Shown here piece by piece: positions 25,201 to 36,889 of a stretch of 64,000 nucleotides of DNA. Made by a program: the position numbers and the translations under genes. Position 1 is the first letter of the stretch, and every line of letters begins with the position of its first letter. The notes under the pieces are model-generated. The model searched no databases, was not told the origin of the DNA, and worked only from the letters and a program-made list of their open reading frames with translations. Source of the stretch: Spinellus fusiger (taxonomy: Eukaryota; Mucoromycota; Mucoromycetes; Mucorales; Phycomycetaceae); contig JALLLS010000001.1 in the NCBI GenBank assembly GCA_025094145.1, positions 682,001 through 746,000 of the forward strand. Direction: 5' to 3'.

Positions 25201-25730
25201 GTGTCATGTTCTGACTTCAATCCAAAGATTCTCTATGAATAAGTCAACACAAGTAGTGTGCTGTGACATTCAGAATACTCTATGAAAAGCTTGAGTGCAC
25301 ACAAGTAACATAGTACATCTCTGTATAATCTCACTGATTGGTTGTAACTACAAACCAACCTTCTAAGCTCAAATTATTATCAGACACTTAATGAGCTACC
25401 TTCATCTATATATCCTTAGTAGATTAAATAAGACCTATCAAAGGCAATTAAAAGTGAAGACATACTAGATGGCTCTATAATGGTGTGCTTATTCAATGAA
25501 TTAACCATAAAGCTACAACTATGTAAACTACCATAGGATAAATCATCTACACCAACCATATGGTTGTATCTATCAATAAGCTATGCCATGAACTAATCAT
25601 TAACTACCAAAAGGTAGAATACTACTGAAGGATAAGCACCCACAAAAAGTATAAATAATGAACCACTCTTTACTTAATAAAAATTATCTTTGTTCAGTCT
25701 CATTATTTTCTACTTGTCTGAATAATCACA
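25201..25730 (-). repeat. Right 530-bp terminal inverted repeat
   Basis: Reverse complement of 22879-23408. It ends ATAATCACA, and repeat R2 starts about 5 bp beyond it. Confidence 0.9.
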
Positions 25731-25734
25731 TAGG

Positions 25735-25960
25735 GTATACTCCTGAGCATAGTTATCTATCTTCCAATATTAAAGCATAAGGCTTCTAGGGTATAGATTC
25801 TATTGCTATGAAGGAATATACCTAGAACAGCAGTAGCTATAGTAATATTATATTATTAGCTACAGTATTATTAGCTATATTATTATTAGCTATATTATTA
25901 TAATAAACAATTTTATTCATAAACAATATTTTTATTGATAATATAATTTGATATTGAGGT
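25735..25960 (+). repeat. Dispersed repeat R2, copy adjoining the inverted-repeat element
   Basis: Matches about 50735-50960 in the same orientation and 2725-2930 inverted. Shared start is TCCTGAGCATAGTTATCTAT, followed by the ATTCTATTGCTATGA block and a TATTGA-GGTAT end. It contains a local TATTATTAGC duplication. Confidence 0.75.
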
Positions 25961-26014
25961 ATTCCATAAAAGGCAAGAAATTTTTGGTTTTAAAAGGCGA
26001 TATCATTGCTTAAA

Positions 26015-26560
26015 GGCCAGAAAAATCTCCTGGTGTGTAGTCAATTGTACCATATGTAGATTAGTATAAATAAGCAATCATTTTGAATAAATAAAAAGTA
26101 TATTCTATCCTCTCTTTAATATTCTTCTTTGATCTATGTGGGCTTCAGTCCAGACCTTGTTATTCTTAGTTTCCTCTTATTGCTGTCTCTACTTTTAGGC
26201 TTAGTATTATCTTATCAAAATTGGTAACTGATAAAATGTCCATGCTAGACACTGTCCTGTCAAATAGAGTAATACTATTGGCTGCACATGTCTTCCCTTT
26301 TTGGAACACACATTATCCTGTGTGGATACACACAGATAATATAATATAATTAATAAGATAAATGCTAATGCAATATATTGTCTTGGCTTAACATGTTCAC
26401 TGTGAAGAGAACATAAAGCCAAGACATGTATGTGCAATTGTACACTGTAGAATTTAGTATAAATAATCAAGTGAATTCAATGAATAAACATTATCTTCTA
26501 TCTTCTCTTTTATTCTTCCTCTTTGATCTATGTGGGCTTCAGTCCAAACCAAGAACCACT
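26015..26560 (+). repeat. LTR-like direct repeat pair
   Basis: Two similar segments, about 26030-26155 and 26420-26550. Each has a TATA-like AGTATAAATAA, a TTCTATCTTCTCT-like stretch, and ends CTTTGATCTATGTGGGCTTC followed by AGTCCA. The layout resembles the U3/R/U5 end of a long terminal repeat next to a primer-binding site, but only about 265 bp lie between them, with no coding sequence. They may be remnants of nested solo LTRs. A piece of repeat R1 (CTCCTGGTGTGTAG) lies at about 26026-26039. Confidence 0.45.
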
Positions 26561-26637
26561 AGCTACTCCACTCTGTGCACATACCTCCGGGCTTAAAACT
26601 ATTCTATTCAAATTAGGGAATAACAAAAAATATCAAA

Positions 26638-26709
26638 AGCTGAATAGCGCAGAGGAAGCGCGCTGGGCCCATAACCCAGAGGTCGGAGGATCGAAACCTC
26701 CTTCAGCTA
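26638..26709 (+). tRNA. Initiator tRNA-Met (CAT)
   Basis: 72 bases that fold into a full cloverleaf. Acceptor stem is AGCTGAA/TTCAGCT with an A1:T72 pair; D stem GCGC/GCGC; anticodon stem CTGGG/CCCAG with loop CCCATAA (anticodon CAT); T arm with ATCGAAA instead of TTCRA. The A1:T72 pair, the three G:C pairs in the anticodon stem and the A in place of the first T of the T loop identify a eukaryotic cytoplasmic initiator. No intron, and CCA is not encoded. The AGCTGAA of the acceptor stem serves as start of the mature RNA. Confidence 0.95.
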
Positions 26710-26836
26710 CAATCTTTTATACATCTTTGTAATAGTAATTATTATTTTGTATATTGTTATCAATAAAATTTGCAGGATTTTTTTAAATTATAATTATTTC
26801 TCTAAAGTCCTGTGAGGTAATGTAATATAGATAAAT

Positions 26837-29200
26837 AATCATTCTAAGCATCAAATCATTAATTGTTATAATAAGACACCATTCTAGTATAAGTTTTTCT
26901 TTCAAATAAATATTCTTTTGAATTATATATTATATTATTATCATAAAAAGTCATCAAAGAGGTGTGCTAATTAAATGTAATATTCTGGCTAATGTTAATT
27001 TTATCAGATTGAATGTTTGTTTTTGCAGTCTTCAAATCTCTTAATGGAATATCAATAAGAATTCTGAAGATGCCCTAGGGGAGCAGTTTTGTGCATATTT
27101 TATAAGTTGCATGAAAATGACAGCTTATTCATTTATTTGTGGGTGAAGTTAGTATACAATAAAATTCTATAAGATTTTTTTAGAAGTTTAATTATTTAGA
27201 GAAAAAAAAAGATGTTCTCCCAGGAGTAATTCAAATATTCACCATTATCATCAAAGGTAGCAATGGTATTATCAATCTTCTGCATTATTCTTGCTTTTCT
27301 TTTCTGGGTCAACCATTCTTGAGAAGACAATGATGAGCTTGAACTGGATTGGGAGGAGTGTGGTGAATTGTCTCTATAGCATATGTCAGGAGTCAGCAAG
27401 GAGGAAAGGAGGACTAAATTGTCTTCTTTGGCAATATCAGTCATAAGCTTGATGATTTCAAAGCTTCTAATTATTATTCTCTGTTAAGGTATAAATAGAA
27501 AAGAATAAATAGTTAACAAATGTATTTCATACAAGAGTACATACCACTAAAGATATAATTGTTGCTAAACATCCAGCAACTGAGGCTCCCTCTTGATCAT
27601 TATTAGGAATTCTGACTTCCTTTAAGGCTGAATGAACAGTAGTACCAGCAATAAATTTTTTAGCCATAATTTGAAGCTTAAGTTTATTGAATTGGCAGGT
27701 TATGGCAGTGATATGCTCAATACATTCATTGTATGGCAAAAGAGATACCCAGTAGCTCAATGCTTGCCCTCTTAAACACCTGGTCTTTTTACTGTCTTTT
27801 AAAGCACATTCATTAGGCTTGTCTTCACAATAAAATGCATTGTTTAGACCACCATTGTTTGTAAAAATAAAATCAAGCCTGACATCTTTTGTCTCTTCAT
27901 CTAGAAAACCCATTTTTTGTAACAACTTGACAATTAAGGAGTGGCATTCAGATCTGTAATAGAAAAGAAGAAAGTTAGAATAATTATCCTAATGATACAC
28001 ATCCATCTAAGCCAACTTTGTTTGATATCACTATATTTCATACCTTTTAGTTTCATAGCCTACTTGTCCATTAAATATAAAATCAAAAAGATCCCCATAA
28101 ATGTTCACCCTATACCAATCTTTGTTGTGATTGCCTGTTAAAACACCATGATGCCATAGATTGCAAATAACATGCAGAATTAAAACTATCAGTAGATAGC
28201 TTACAAAAATCAGAAAATTAACAATACTTATAGCTTTTGTACCACCAATTTGATATATGGAAGTTCCAAATCATTATAAAACAAATCAATTTTCTTGACA
28301 AATTGGTAAAGACTTTTCTTTATATGGCAATTGCTAATGATATTTAAAACTTTGTACTCTTTATTCTTCAGTGTTATTGGCAGAAAAAGACAATAGTGTT
28401 GGCAAATACTATCAACCACAGTTCTTAGTTGTCTGGGTATTATTGCTGTTTGTTTCAAGTCCAATACGCCATTAGTACTACTGTTTAAACATGATTAATA
28501 CAAAAGTATCTTGTTTGGCACTTTATCCAGTTCCTTTACTTACAAATGCTCATTCAACATGGTGAATTTATTCCCCCAGCTAATGTCTTTGAAGTTGACT
28601 GTTTTGAGATACTTTCTCTTCTTTGGCTCAGGCTGCTGCTCTTCACTGTTACTGTTATTTTCATTGTGGCTAGTTCCAGCTTCAAGTATTTCATCATATG
28701 CATTTTGTACTAGGCTGTCTTTCAGTATCTTCTTTGATTGCTATAAAGAGAGAGAGAGAGAGAGACTGTCAGTATCAAATTGAATAAAAACCAGTGACAA
28801 CTGTGTTGAAAGCACCTTTTTGATGTTGGAGTTGATCAAGAACAGAGCAGGCCTTGAGTCAATAACAAGGTTCATGGTACTATGTAGTGCCATTGCTCTT
28901 TTTTTTGCAGTATTTGGTGCATCAAAATCATTAGCTTTTTCATCCCAGAAAAAACATAAAGCTTCTTTTATCTTGGATTTTGTTATGCTAGTTTCATTGA
29001 AGTGATATTGCACACTGAGCATCTCAATCATGTTCATATTTGTCCAGTTTTTTGGGGGAATTGAATTTAAGTCATTTCTTAGAAGATCAAGGTCAGCTGC
29101 AAAAAAAGATAGTTCAGAAACTTTGTCTCTTATGTTTTTCTCCATTTATTATTTTGTTGACTTGCCTTCTTCAAATATTTGCTTCAACATGTTTGACTTC
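26837..29200. mobile_element. Two-gene DNA transposon, copy 1 (second gene nearly whole, transposase reduced to its tail)
   Basis: Begins with the last 17 codons of a DDE transposase in plus orientation (26837-26893), identical in layout to the tail at 43043-43090. An intergenic stretch follows, then a convergent gene on the minus strand (27196-29145). The homologous block (26837-about 27545) reappears inverted at about 42386-43080. Here the transposase body is missing, so the left boundary is a truncation. No terminal inverted repeats were identified. Confidence 0.65.
27196..29145 (-). CDS. TE-associated Mucoromycota repeat-family protein, function unknown (possible pseudogene)
   Basis: Multi-exon gene: 28816-29145, 28544-28740, about 28250-28480, 28044-28134, 27545-27953 and 27196-27480. 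Introns are 63-90 nt; the first contains an AG microsatellite. Recognisable blocks in the middle are W-Y-R-V-N-I-Y-G-D-L-F-D-F, then GYETKRSECHS, LDFIFTNN and an FYCEDKP block. I associate these with a large repeated family of uncharacterised proteins in Mucorales genomes. The join between exons 3 and 4 (28135-28250) does not keep frame with any GT donor I can find, so a frameshift or unusual splice is likely. The C-terminus is Ser-rich. A partial second copy lies at 42400-42723. No enzymatic motif is visible. Confidence 0.55.
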
Positions 29201-29234
29201 AATAACAAGATCTACTTGGATCTTTTCAAACAAT

Positions 29235-30600
29235 TACAGTGGCTTTCAAAATAATAAGGAAGATTTTTCATATCCCGATATACAGTCACACCCAATTAAA
29301 TATAATACTTTTGAAAATAAATTTCAGGACAAAATATATAGGATATGTTCAACATTAGATAAAACACTCCACATTTGATATATAAGCTTCAAACTTAATC
29401 ACACCAAAGCTTAATATCTTTAATTATAGAAAATAATAATAATACAGCTAATATTTTGTATGGCCTTCTTTGGCATCAATTACAGTCTGACATCTATCTG
29501 CCATACTCAGAACTCATCTTTGTGCAAGTTCAACACCAACCCTCTCCCACTCCTCTGCAAGTAGAATATTCAAACATTCAACATTGGTAATAGATACCCT
29601 TCTTTCTTCAATTAGTCTTTCTATAGCCCACCAGACGTGTTTAATTGGGCTCAAGTCAGGACTTTGTGCAGGCCAGTACTCAAAGCCCCTAATTTGATGT
29701 ACCTCTTTCCACCATCTGGCATAGGCCCCAGTATGACAACTAGCACCATCTTCTTGTAACAGAAACTCCCTATCCTCTTTCTGATGCAATTCCATAAACC
29801 AAGGATGGAACTCACCAGCCAAATCTTGATATATTTGTCTTGTTTTACAGTGCTATCAACAAAGACTCATGGACCAAATCCATTAGCCTAAATACAGCCT
29901 CAAATTATTACACCGCTGTCACCAACATTTGTTTTTGGAACACTATGATTAGGATCATACCTTTCTCCAACTTTTCTGATGACACAGGCATCTTTATTTT
30001 TCTCTTTTATGGTGTACCTCAACTTATCAGACCAGACAATGCCTTTCCACTGGTCATTTGTCCAATTGACATGTTCTTTAGCCCAACAAAACTGTTTCTC
30101 TTTGTGTTTTTCAGTTAAGGCTGGCTTGTGAGCTGAAGAAAAAGATCCAAACCCTGGCTGATTGAAGTAACTGATCATGGTGTTTCTACATACATCAACC
30201 TGAATCTTCAACATTTCCAATTTCAACTGATTATATGAGGCAAATGGGTCTTCTCTAATGACCTTTCCAGGTGTCTAAAATCATTCTCACTAGCTTTCTT
30301 AGGTTTTCCATGACTCTTTAAATGCAATAGTGACCCACATTCTTTGATGTTTCTGATACTATTTTGAACTGTGGGCTTTTTCATCTCAACTACATTTGCA
30401 ATGATAGTCAATTTTAATCCAGCCTTAAACAGGCAATAAATGCCCCATAGCTCTTTATCTTCTGCTTTATCATATTCTCCACAAGTGTGTGTTTCTGAAA
30501 ATGTATCTGACATGTTGTATTGGTTTAACACTATTTGGAAAGAAGAAGAGTTTTATGCAAAAAAAAAGTTTTTTTTATTAAAATTTAGGCAAGTATTAAA
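29235..30600 (-). mobile_element. Tc1/mariner-type element A, copy 1
   Basis: Starts at a TA (29235-29236) followed by CAGTGGCTTTC and TTTCAAAATAATAAGGA, a typical mariner-like terminal repeat. The matching outer repeat at the other end is not found; the element is probably cut off near 30600, where element B begins. A partial copy lies at 48340-49172. Confidence 0.75.
29514..30513 (-). pseudogene. Tc1/mariner transposase, frameshifted (element A)
   Basis: Three collinear ORFs in different frames. An N-terminal helix-turn-helix part starts at the ATG 30513. A middle part (29900-30226) carries the first catalytic Asp in IVWSDKLRY. A C-terminal part (29514-29822) carries the second Asp in LLQEDGASCH and then SPDLSPIKHVWW. 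In this family the residue after PI is normally Glu; here it is Lys, while the copy at 48.6 kb keeps Glu. At least two frame breaks plus the lost Glu make this copy inactive. Confidence 0.8.
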
Positions 30601-30738
30601 TTCAATGGTGCATGACTACTTCTGTAATAGGAAATGCTTATTCTTTGTCATAAAAACACACAGTAGAGACTTGAGAATTGGATGAAGTATAAAGAAGGCC
30701 AACAGGATAATAAATACAGGTTTATTGGGTGGAAGCCC

Positions 30739-32067
30739 TTAATATTTGGTGTTTCTATCCTTGACCTTTATAACAGCCCTACATCTCCAATGCATGCTGG
30801 CAATGAGGGTGTCTGTAGTGTCCTTGGGAATATTCTCTCATTCTTCTAACAAGGATAAACGTTTCTTTATATCTTATACAAAAAGTGTTTCTTAAAACAG
30901 TAGCATTTCATATATTATTTTATATGTTAGAACATAAGAAGTGTGCCACAAAATAAAATTGTTCAAGAACATAATCTTGTTGACCTCAAATAAACTCTAT
31001 GCTATAACATTACCAATATTTAAAGGAATATTTGTTATACTCAAACATGTCAAATATTTTTAGGTACACAGAAACGTTTTTCAAGAGCACCTCCAAATAT
31101 TGAAGAGTGCTTGATGGAGTCATACTTTTTCTGATGGCCCTGTCCAGCTCCTCCCATAAATGTTTTATGGGGTTGAGGTTGGGGCTTTGTGAGGGCCACC
31201 CCTCCATAGTGGCAATGTTCTCTTGTGACTTCCACAACCTGGACTCTCTACTCTTGTGGCAGCTGGCATTGTCCTCTTGAAGAACATAATCCACCTCTGG
31301 ATTCAGTGCCTTGAGTCAAGCCAGTTCAGGGCAGTGGTTATCTTATAAGATCTCAATGTATCTTCTACTGTCTATACTGCCTGTCACAGGTGCCAATCTT
31401 CCAACACCTTCACCAGAGAAAGAACCCCACACCATTACACTATCACTTCCAAACTTCCCAGTGGGCTTAACATTCTTTGATATCAGCTCCTCCTTCTTTC
31501 TTTGCACCACTCTGTTGTGGTTGTTGGTCTTCATCAGTTGGTACTTTGACTCATTGGACCAAATGACTGTCTTCCAGTCTTCTTCAATCCAGTGAAGATG
31601 ATCCTTAGCCCAAGCAAGTCTCAACTTCTTGTGCTTATTGGTGAAAGAAGGGTTTATTAACCACCTTGCAAGAAAACAGGCCAATCCTCTTTATCATTTC
31701 TCTAAAAGTGTTCATACACATGTTGGTGGTCATTTGCTTGCAAAGCTGATCCATTGTCTGAAATGAATTTCTTATCAATTGGGATGCAACCTCTCTCTCT
31801 CTCTCTTGTTTCTCTAACTGAGAATGGGGTTACTCCCAGTGCTATTTTTTGGCCTTGAAGCATTCAGTTTCCTTGCATCTCTTTACAATACAAGGGATAG
31901 ACTGCTGACAAACTCCAAACCTAGCAGAAATGGCAACCTGGATGGTCCCATTGACAGAGGCCTTTTGATCAATGAGACAATGATTATAGTCTTCACAATT
32001 TATTTATTTTTCCTTGTTTCCAAGAAGTCTTTTTGGTGTGTTTGGTGGTGTTAGATGTGGTAGACAT
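30739..32067 (-). pseudogene. Tc1-like transposase (element B, left copy)
   Basis: Collinear with 59645-60742. Visible catalytic region: VIWSNESKY (Asn where the first Asp is usual), YVLQEDNASCH (second Asp present) and SPNLNPIKHLW (Lys where Glu is usual). It also carries frameshifts and the MITE insertion. The same two substituted catalytic positions occur in the right copy, so they predate the copying. Confidence 0.75.
30854..31081. mobile_element. 228-bp MITE with CAAG target duplication
   Basis: The insertion is present here and absent from the homologous element at 60.6 kb. It is flanked by CAAG at 30850-30853 and 31082-31085; the empty site has a single CAAG. The ends are imperfect inverted repeats: GATAAACGTTTCTTTAT at the left and the complement of AAAAACGTTTCTGTGTA at the right. 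AT-rich and non-coding. Confidence 0.75.
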
Positions 32068-32280
32068 TAGAGTGAAAAAGCAATAAATAAAGAATATTTA
32101 ATAAAGAATTTTTTTTGTATTCTTTATTGACTAGGCCAACATGTTATGACATGTGGCACTTAGATAATAATAAAGGTCACATGGACCAAGCAAAAGGAAA
32201 GGAAGAAAGAAACTAGTTAAAATGGATAATACATGAGAGAAGAAAGAAAGAAAAAGGAAGGAAGGAAGAAAAAGCACACT

Positions 32281-35200
32281 TCAAGACACCATGGACTGCA
32301 GAGCCACCACCAAAGAAGAAGCCTTACTTGCCACAACACCAGGGAGAAAAGGAGCAGAGTCAAAAATAAAAGCCCAGTGGGCATGCCAAATTGCCTGCAC
32401 TGTAGTGGCCACAACCAGAACACCAAGGTCAGCGTCTGGCAGGGAGGGAGGACAGCAAGAAGACATCAAAGATTGAACATCCTTGAGACACCAAGAAGGA
32501 CACCAACAAGAGAGAATGACACTCCACACATGCCTCTTCCCAGAACAGAGAAACAGAAAATGAACTTGGTCTTCCACCAAAGCAGAACAGGACAAGCAAA
32601 GGGGAGAAGGAAATCAGACAGGCAGGATGCAGTGCATTCTACTGCAAGTGGGCAAACGACCCCAGAGAGCTTTCCACCAAACAGTGTAAGTGTTGTGGGG
32701 GATCCAAAGATGCCAAAAGCATTTCCAAACTGCAGGAGGAGGCAAAGAAGAAGACAAAGGAGGCAGTAAGTGGTGGCAAAGAGAAGAAGTGCAGGCCTTG
32801 ACCAGACTTTGCTTATTAATTTGTATGATCTCCAAAAGAGAAGAAAAGCCAGTGGATGGTGGAGAGGTGGAAGATACCAGCACAAAGCCAGACAAGAACC
32901 ATGGCCAGAGCACAATTTGCCCAGAGTCCAGAGCACGAAGAAAGAGAGGATGTGGTATTTTGCAAAACCCAAGTGTGAGATATGCTTTTGGCACAGACAG
33001 CCAAGGCTATCAATCTCAAAAGCATGGAAGACAAACACCTTTGTAAAGTTGAGCTTAGGTGCAACAAAAGGAGGAAAGAAACCCCAAACAGCAGACAGAG
33101 ACAATGTTAGCAGGGTATGGGCATCCATACTAACATGCAGTGGGATGGGAGAGATGGACAAGGGGGAGCAACCACAATGTACCAGGTGCAGAGAAGATGG
33201 ACAGTTGCACAGATGGCAAGGAAACAGGAGAGCAACAGTGGCAGAAGGTGCTTGGAAGTGCAGAGGAAGAAGAAACTCTAAGTAACTAAGTACAAAGGAA
33301 GAAGAAAAGGAAGAAGAAGAGTTGGTTAATAGAGGAAGGATCCAACGTAGTTGGAGAGCCTTTTGTTGACTGGCAGGGTCCAACAAACCAATGCCACCTT
33401 GCCTTTGAGGTTGGCATAGCAGATCCCATCCAGGACTACCAAAATCAAGGTTAAGGTATCCACAAACAAGTCTACAGACAGTGGAAAAGAAAGAGTTGGG
33501 AGCAGGGGTCATGTATAGGACGTACCAGAGGGTGCTGAGAAGCAGGTAGTTAGCCACAAGGCTCTTACCATAAACAGAAAGATGATGCTGTGACATGATG
33601 TTGCATTGCCTCTCCAGCTTCTCCAGGAGAGCCAGACAGAAGTGATCCAACTGGGTTGGGTGGGATGACAGAGGAAAACTAAGGTAATGGACAGTATGGA
33701 CTGCATGACTATCATGGCAACATGATATATCAGAGGCATCCAGCACAGGACCCCAGTTGGGAACAAAATGCCCTGAAAGAGTAACTGTGACAGTCTTGCT
33801 GAGGTTGACCCAAGCATTAGATGCCAGACCAAACACCAAGAGAATCTCAAGAAGAGAAATGAGCTCACCAGGACAAGAAAGAAACACCAGAAGATCATCA
33901 GCATAAGCTAACAACTTCAAAGGAGGAGGCAGAACCAAAGGAACAACTGTGGACAACAGTGGAGGAACACCAAAACAGAAGCCTCAAAGAGAAGAAGCAA
34001 GAATGGTGCAGAGCAATGGCTCAAACACAAGGTTGAAAAGAAGAGGAGAGAGAGGATCACTTTGTTGCAGCCCACAACCCTGGGGGAAGGGGGAAGACAC
34101 AAAGCCATTCACATTGACATGAATTTTGGTGGCAAAAAACAGAGAACAAATAGTGTCCACAAAGACCATAGGAAAACCAAAGTGGGAGAGCACCAAACAA
34201 AGGTACCCTGGATGTACACAATTGTATGCCTTCTCTTGATCCAGCAAGAGAGCAACACCAGGATCCTTTGCCAATTGGGCATGTTGCATGACAAGGTGCA
34301 TTAGCAAACCATTGTCAGCTATGAAACAATTGGCCATGAAACCCATTTGATAGGGCATAATCAGAGGGCCAAGACAAAACCAAAGTTGAGAAGTGACAAT
34401 CTTGGTAAAGATCTTAGCATCACAGTTGATGAGTGAGATGGGATGCCAATTCTTCAAAAGAGAAGGGTCACCAGCCTTTGGCAAAAGTACCAACACTGTT
34501 TCCAATCAAGAAAGAGGAAAAACACCAAACAAAGCATCTTGATACACCTGTTGGGCCAACTCTTGCACATAGGAATGTCTGAACAACCTTCTCCACAAGG
34601 GATAGGGAAGTCCATCCAAACCAGGGCTCAAGTTGCTGGGTGTATCATCTAAAATAAGCAGGATCTCTTCAAGTGTAACTTTGCTGAGCAAAGAAGCAGA
34701 AGAAGAAGCAGACAAAAGAGCAGAGGAAGGAATGTTGTTGAGCAAAGACTCACCAGAGACAAAGTCAATGGGGTCTGCAGTGTAGAGGTCTTGGTAGAAT
34801 TGGCAAGCATGCCCAAGCATGTCTGCCATGGATGAGAAAAGGTCACCAGAAACAGGATCCCTAAGAGAGGTAATTGACTTTGCAGTCTTTCTTTCTTTGA
34901 TGGTCCTAAAGAAATAGGCATTAGACTGCTTGCCTTTCTCACACTACTTGACACCAGCACGCTGGGCAAGGTTGGCTGTTTGGGTTTGCTGGAGGTTGGT
35001 CAATTCAGCCTCTACACTAGTGAGCTCCAAGGAGGGTGGCAAGGAGGGCAACAAAGAAAGAAGATGGGTACAGGTGCTGTTGAGCTGGCGCTCCACTGAC
35101 TAACAGTGACGTTGGTACTTCTTGGCATAGGCCAAGGAAAGATGCCTGATGGCTTGCTTGAGCAAATCCCAGCAGCAACCAGCAGAGACATCCACAGGAA

Positions 35201-36002
35201 GAAGAGAAGAGGCACAATCCAACAGATCCACCAACAAATCCTCAAACTCATCATGATCCAGGTACACCATGTTGAATCTCCAGACACCAGGTCTAGAGGG
35301 GCAAGACAGAAGGATCAAAACCACAAGCAGACTATGGTCAGTCCAACTTGGGTTGATAAAGAGAACCTCAGGTTCTGTGGTGACAATGGCAGTGGGGCAG
35401 AAAATATAGTCAATACATGTTCTGTATTGACTGCTGTGGTATGTGGGTGTGGGTGCTGTTTGTGGTGCAGTAATTGCATCCACAAAGTATTGTTGTTGGT
35501 AGGCAAGCCATTCACTGGTGAAGGCTGCACGTTGGTGTAGGTTGACATTGAAGTCACCTAGTACAAATGTTGGTGTTGTGGCTGGAAGGAAGGTGAATGT
35601 CAAGACATGTGACAGGAAAAGAGGATGGCAGATGCTGTATGTGGTGGGCCCATAGACTACAACTACAATAAATGGATCAATGCAGTTTTTGGTGTGTGAG
35701 ACCTCAACCACAAGGATCCTATTATCAGCAGAAGTGTGCAAATGAGTGAGTAGCAAATGAGTGTGAAAAGAGACAAGGCCACAGTGCTGAGTCCAGAGAC
35801 TAGACTGGGCTTGGAAGACAAGGTCAAGAGAATGATGGTGTTTGGGAGTGGCATGTGTTTCTTGAAGAGCAAGAAGTGACAGTGGTGGTGAGAGGGAATA
35901 AAGGTGGCAAGCAAGGAGTGACTTGGGAGAAGAACAACTATGTACAAGTGAGGAGAGCCCTCTCACATTGAGGCTCCCTAGTTGGATAGGGCCAACACTC
36001 AT
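32281..36002 (-). pseudogene. LINE A left copy ORF2 (APE endonuclease + reverse transcriptase)
   Basis: ATG at 36002. Endonuclease motifs: LNVRGL, ALQETHAT, VVYGP, LGDFNV and TDHSLL. Reverse transcriptase: SLINCDAKIF, LLDQEKAYNCV (motif A, second Asp changed to Asn), QQSDPLSPLLF (motif B, Gly to Ser) and YADDLLVF (motif C). A C-terminal EDQVHFLFLC Cys/His block follows. Three stop codons (at about 35100, 34935 and 34504) are shared with the right copy; a frameshift near 33990 is private. Not functional. Confidence 0.88.
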
Positions 36003-36889
36003 AACTCCATGGTGATCTCCTTGGCATGCTGTTCTGCAGCAGCCTTTTCAGCAGCAGCCTTTTCAGCAGCAGCCTTTTCAGCAGCCCTTGTCTCAGGATG
36101 AGAGGGGCACTCAATGTCAATGGCCTTGTGGCCAGCTATACCACACGTGTGGCAGTGGGGAGCAAGAGCAGAATTCACCTTGCAGTCCTTCTTCAAATGG
36201 CCCTCTTGGCAGCAGTACCGGCAGTAGGGAGGGATGCCTTTGGCATGGATCTCAACAGGGGCACTGATGGAGCCTCCAAGGTGCAGGAAGCTGCAAAGGG
36301 GTTGAACATTGTTCACATTGGAGATGTCAAGGAGGACTGAGGCCTCACCTCAGAAGATCTTATGCTCATCCAAGTAAGCATGGAGGTGCACCACCTTGCC
36401 ATAAGGCTGGAATGCCTCAACAATGGGTGCCTGTAAGTCCCTCTTGGGATGGCAACTGGGGATCTGGTATAGGTTCACCTTAACCAGGTTGGCATCTGAG
36501 TCAAGCCCAGCAGAAGCAACAACTCTCATGTTATTGAAGGATACACCTTCAGAGGTGGCCTTAAGGCACATCTTGGGGTCCTTGAAAATGACCTCCTGAA
36601 TGAGGTCCTTGGCTCTAGTGTGGCAGGTAGTGATGGCCACCACTGCACCTAGTTGGTGGATCAAGACTGGGGCAATGTCTTGAGACTTGGCCTGTTTGCC
36701 AAAGTTAAACACAACACACTCAGGGTGCATTGTTTGAGCCCATGCAGATGTAACAGGGTCCACATGACAAAGAGACTTACAGCCAGGGGCCATGAAGATA
36801 TGAAGTGCCTTGTTAGGGCAACAAATAAATGGCCTTGGGCCAGTAACAGTTTTATTAATGCCATGGAATGGCATTATTTTTTTGGTCAT
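35999..36889 (-). pseudogene. LINE A left copy ORF1 (gag-like, zinc knuckles)
   Basis: Reads from an ATG at 36889 to a TGA at 35999-36001, with one in-frame TGA at about 36348 where the right copy has a His codon. A globular N-terminal part is followed by two Cys/His knuckles, CRYCCQEGHLKKDC and CHTCGIAGHKAIDIEC, then four tandem AAEKA repeats. Its stop overlaps the ORF2 start as ATGA. Probably a nucleic-acid-binding chaperone of the LINE particle. Confidence 0.8.

Larger units (their letters stand above)
22879..25730. mobile_element. 2.85-kb element with 530-bp inverted repeats carrying a transposase-like gene fragment
   Basis: Bases 22879-23408 and 25201-25730 are reverse complements over about 530 bp, with few visible mismatches. 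Between them lie 1,792 bp containing a transposase-like pseudogene and its 3' region. I do not see a convincing target-site duplication just outside the repeats. Two other copies of the internal 3' region (3.3 and 44.6 kb) lack these inverted repeats, so the internal part may have been captured. Confidence 0.8.
30610..32105 (-). mobile_element. Tc1-like element B, copy 1 (interrupted by a MITE and by a LINE)
   Basis: Inverted copy of 59561-60850. The inner end reads ATTTAATAAA at 32096-32105, then stops abruptly against the 3' end of a LINE. The remaining end of this element lies at 36998-37077, in flipped orientation (see the LINE findings). A 228-bp insertion at 30854-31081 is absent from the other copy. 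Confidence 0.75.

Noticed and set aside
32233..33285. Plus-strand ORFs of 178 and 171 codons within the left LINE
   Set aside because: They run antisense to the LINE reverse transcriptase and are basic and unstructured; mirror-image versions appear in the right copy where sequence is identical.
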